Origin: Ruminococcaceae bacterium UBA3710
GTDB taxonomy: Bacteria > Bacillota > Clostridia > Oscillospirales > Acutalibacteraceae
Direction of reading: 5' to 3'
Length of the DNA: 11,127 nt
Assembly: GCA_002371985.1 (NCBI GenBank)
Contig: DFHZ01000097.1
Location: forward strand, 1 to 11,127
The notes below the pieces were generated by a model. That model saw nothing but the letters and a program-made list of their open reading frames with translations, had not been told where the DNA came from and did no database searches. Position numbers and translations under genes: made by a program. This document shows, piece after piece, positions 9,524-11,127 of the stretch (its first letter is position 1; each line of letters begins with the position of its first letter).

Positions 9524-9760
9524 TTAAATATCCTGCGGTACCACCCTAATTGACGAAATAACCGTCCACTCTGCCTCATACAAACATACGAGCCGCATTT
9601 TAACGATTGCGTAACCGTCGACTACTACTAACAGAAATGCTTTCGGTCGCCCTCATAAGTCCATTCATTTGAAACCGAATTATCGCCATCCCACCGTCGG
9701 CGACTCTCTTAAAACGCGGGAAATCAAACTACTACTCTTAATCGCTGGTTTTTCTTTATG
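9491..9760 (-). promoter_or_regulatory. T-box riboswitch specific for tRNA-Trp, controlling trpXYZ
   Basis: The leader senses the charging state of a tRNA and decides between termination and read-through. Reading the minus strand, the 5' side of the specifier loop carries AGTA inside GAGTAGTAG (about 9728-9736). The 3' side carries GAA followed by TGG (9661-9663) and then A. The loop is closed by TAAG/CTTA, and the GCGA and TGAGG segments below it look like the usual kink-turn. GTTTGA/TCAAAT pair above the loop. The distal stem I arm is TCGCC/GGCGA. The T-box motif AGGGTGGTACCGCA lies at 9534-9547, differing from the consensus only in its last base, and the terminator follows. The UGG codon pairs with the tRNA-Trp anticodon, and UGG is unique to Trp in the standard code. 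The fold was made by eye. Confidence 0.93.
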
Positions 9761-9765
9761 CGTTC

Positions 9766-9794
9766 ATTTTAACAAACAAAATTCCGTTTGTCAA
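9766..9794 (-). promoter_or_regulatory. Sigma-A-type promoter of the T-box/trpXYZ transcript
   Basis: The minus strand shows a -35 box TTGACA (9789-9794, perfect), a 17-base spacer and a -10 box TAAAAT (9766-9771). Transcription would start near 9757-9760, just before stem I of the T-box. It lies about 30 bases beyond the P-type ATPase stop, so trpXYZ is its own transcription unit. Confidence 0.88.
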
Positions 9795-9816
9795 TCATTT
9801 TTTTTAAAATTTTTTC

Positions 9817-9838
9817 AAAAGCCCTATCTGTCGAGCTT
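9817..9838 (-). terminator. Weak candidate terminator at the end of the P-type ATPase gene
   Basis: AAGCTC and GGGCTT form a six-pair stem (one G-U pair) with an eight-base loop overlapping the stop codon, followed by TTTTG and then a long A/T-rich stretch. The stem is short and the T run is brief, so termination would be partial at best. Confidence 0.3.
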
Positions 9839-11127
9839 CAAGAGCCTGAAAAAGAAGAATGTAAGATATCTCATGACCGTTATCTCCGCAAAGGCGAAAA
9901 CAACGCAAAGCATAACGCCCCTGTTTGAAAACTCGGTCAGCATGAAAAGGTCGCGAAGCTGGGGAACGAGGGCGAAAAGGATAAATCCCAAAACGCACCC
10001 GATAAGAACGGTTATCTTGTATCCGTTAAGCGGTTTTGAAACATGGTGAAGGATAAGGAAACCTACTATCGCGAGAAGATATGTGCTTGCGATACCGACA
10101 TCCTTGCCCGAAATGTTAAAGACATCTCCGAAAACTACCAGCGCCGCTATCGACATAAAGGATGTAAGGGAAGCCGGAAGCGCCGTCATAACGGTCCGTT
10201 TAAGGAAATTCTGACTTTGCTTTTTAGTGTTTGTTTCAAGGGATAAAAGGAAGGCGGGAACGCCGATATTGAAAAGGGATACGAGAGAGACCTGCGAGGG
10301 CGAGAGGGGATAGGTAAAGAACATGGCGATCGAGTAGATGGCAAGAAAAGCCGAGAACATATTTTTGTATAAAAAGAGGGTCGCCGAGCGGGTAATGTTG
10401 TTTACTATCTGCCGCCCCTGGGTCACGATGCTTTTCATTCTCGAAAAATCCGAGTCGAGCAGAACTATCTGCGCCGCCTGCCTTGCGGCGTCGCTTCCCG
10501 TACCCATTGCGATAGAGCAGTCCGCCTCTTTCATGGCGAGGATATCGTTGACGCCGTCGCCGGTCATGGCAACTGTATGTCCGTCTTCTTTTAAGGCACG
10601 GACAAACATGCGTTTCTGTGCAGGTGTGACACGGCCGAAAACGGTGTATTCCCGGACGGCGTGCCGGATATCGTCCATCGTCTCCAGGGTGGATGCATCT
10701 ACATACAGGCCTGCATTGTGAATCCCCGCCTGTGTAGCCACTTCCGACACGGTCAGCGGGTTGTCACCGGAAATGACCTTGATGTCCACTCCCTGATTGT
10801 GGAAATAGCGGAAGGTTTTGTCCGCATCTTTCCGGATCTTATTGGCGATCACAACGAGGGCCAGCGGTGTGATCGGAGCAGTGAGTGCCTGACCGTCCGG
10901 TTCTCCTTTATAGGAGGCAAGCACCAGCACACGGAATCCCTTCCCGGTATGTTCCTCAATTTCTTCTCTATATGTTTCGAATTGTTCTTTTAGGATAAAT
11001 TCAGGAGCGCCAAGTACATACGCGTGATCTTCAAACGTGACGCTGCTGTACTTAAAGGCGGATGAAAAACCTGTAACGGTAATCGGTCTGGCCGAACCCG
11101 GGTGTGTAAAGAAAGCCTGCAGGGCTT
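9824..11127 (-). CDS. P-type cation ATPase, CtpE-like, 5' end outside the window
   Basis: The frame is open from the right edge to the TAG at 9824, giving 433 C-terminal residues of a protein probably near 800. The GTG at 10930 is only an internal codon. Visible in order are the end of the nucleotide-binding domain (FSSAFKYS, then VLGAPEF near residue 39, where many P-type pumps have KGAPE), the P-domain GDNPLT and the TGDGVND hinge near residue 187. About six membrane segments follow, including the block FNIGVPAFLLSLETN typical of CtpE-like pumps. The phosphorylated DKTGT and the transmembrane metal site are outside the window. CtpE of Mycobacterium has been linked to calcium uptake, but the ion here is not readable. 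The gene is richer in G+C than its neighbours, and codon choice changes near TGDGVND. Confidence 0.9.
   Translation of the reverse strand, partial: ALQAFFTHPGSARPITVTGFSSAFKYSSVTFEDHAYVLGAPEFILKEQFETYREEIEEHTGKGFRVLVLASYKGEPDGQALTAPITPLALVVIANKIRKDADKTFRYFHNQGVDIKVISGDNPLTVSEVATQAGIHNAGLYVDASTLETMDDIRHAVREYTVFGRVTPAQKRMFVRALKEDGHTVAMTGDGVNDILAMKEADCSIAMGTGSDAARQAAQIVLLDSDFSRMKSIVTQGRQIVNNITRSATLFLYKNMFSAFLAIYSIAMFFTYPLSPSQVSLVSLFNIGVPAFLLSLETNTKKQSQNFLKRTVMTALPASLTSFMSIAALVVFGDVFNISGKDVGIASTYLLAIVGFLILHHVSKPLNGYKITVLIGCVLGFILFALVPQLRDLFMLTEFSNRGVMLCVVFAFAEITVMRYLTFFFFRLLKLDR

Noticed and set aside
9480..9760. tRNA gene or CRISPR-like repeats in the non-coding stretch
   Set aside because: No cloverleaf or regular repeat is visible. 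The two TAGTAGTAG stretches belong to T-box stem regions.
9824..10930. P-type ATPase read as a complete gene starting at GTG 10930
   Set aside because: The frame stays open to the window edge and upstream codons encode recognisable N-domain sequence (VLGAPEF), so the gene is cut by the window and not short.

Overview
The window looks like chromosome from a low-GC Gram-positive anaerobe (Bacillota, Clostridia, most likely an Oscillospirales-type gut or rumen bacterium). The evidence is a complete Clostridia-style F-type ATP synthase operon, a T-box leader (a tRNA-sensing device almost confined to Gram-positives), strong GGAGG-type ribosome binding sites and AT-rich codon use over the first ~9.8 kb. 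The last ~1.3 kb is visibly richer in G+C.

Region 1 (1-6440, plus strand): a small AtpI-like membrane protein, then atpB (a), atpE (c), atpF (b), atpH (delta), atpA (alpha), atpG (gamma), atpD (beta) and atpC (epsilon). The order is canonical. Several junctions overlap (b/delta, alpha/gamma, gamma/beta), so translation is probably coupled. Three subunits are unusual. Delta is only 71 residues and corresponds to the C-terminal domain alone. Subunit a starts at TTG and has an extra ~80-residue N-terminal part with two predicted membrane segments. Subunit c carries an E-S-T signature in helix 2 but Met where sodium-binding rings have Gln. A long perfect hairpin at about 6396-6432 closes the operon and separates it from the convergent transport operon.

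Region 2 (6449-9794, minus strand): a three-gene ABC importer of the TrpXYZ type. It consists of a lipoprotein binding protein (trpX), a BPD_transp_2-type permease (trpY) and an ATPase (trpZ). It is preceded by a consensus sigma-A-type promoter and a complete T-box leader. The leader has a specifier loop reading GAA-UGG-A, a T-box motif AGGGTGGTACCGCA and an intrinsic terminator. The UGG specifier points to tryptophan: uncharged tRNA-Trp should allow read-through and importer expression. A possible 10-codon leader ORF with one Trp codon and a good Shine-Dalgarno lies between the terminator and trpX.

Region 3 (9824-11127, minus strand): the 3' part of a P-type cation ATPase (CtpE-like), running off the right edge. 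Its codon use changes abruptly near the conserved TGDGVND motif, which suggests a recombinant gene or an assembly joint.

I see no tRNA, rRNA, CRISPR array, insertion sequence or phage gene. The best candidates for something undescribed are the reduced delta together with the extended subunit a, and the composite T-box/leader-ORF region.
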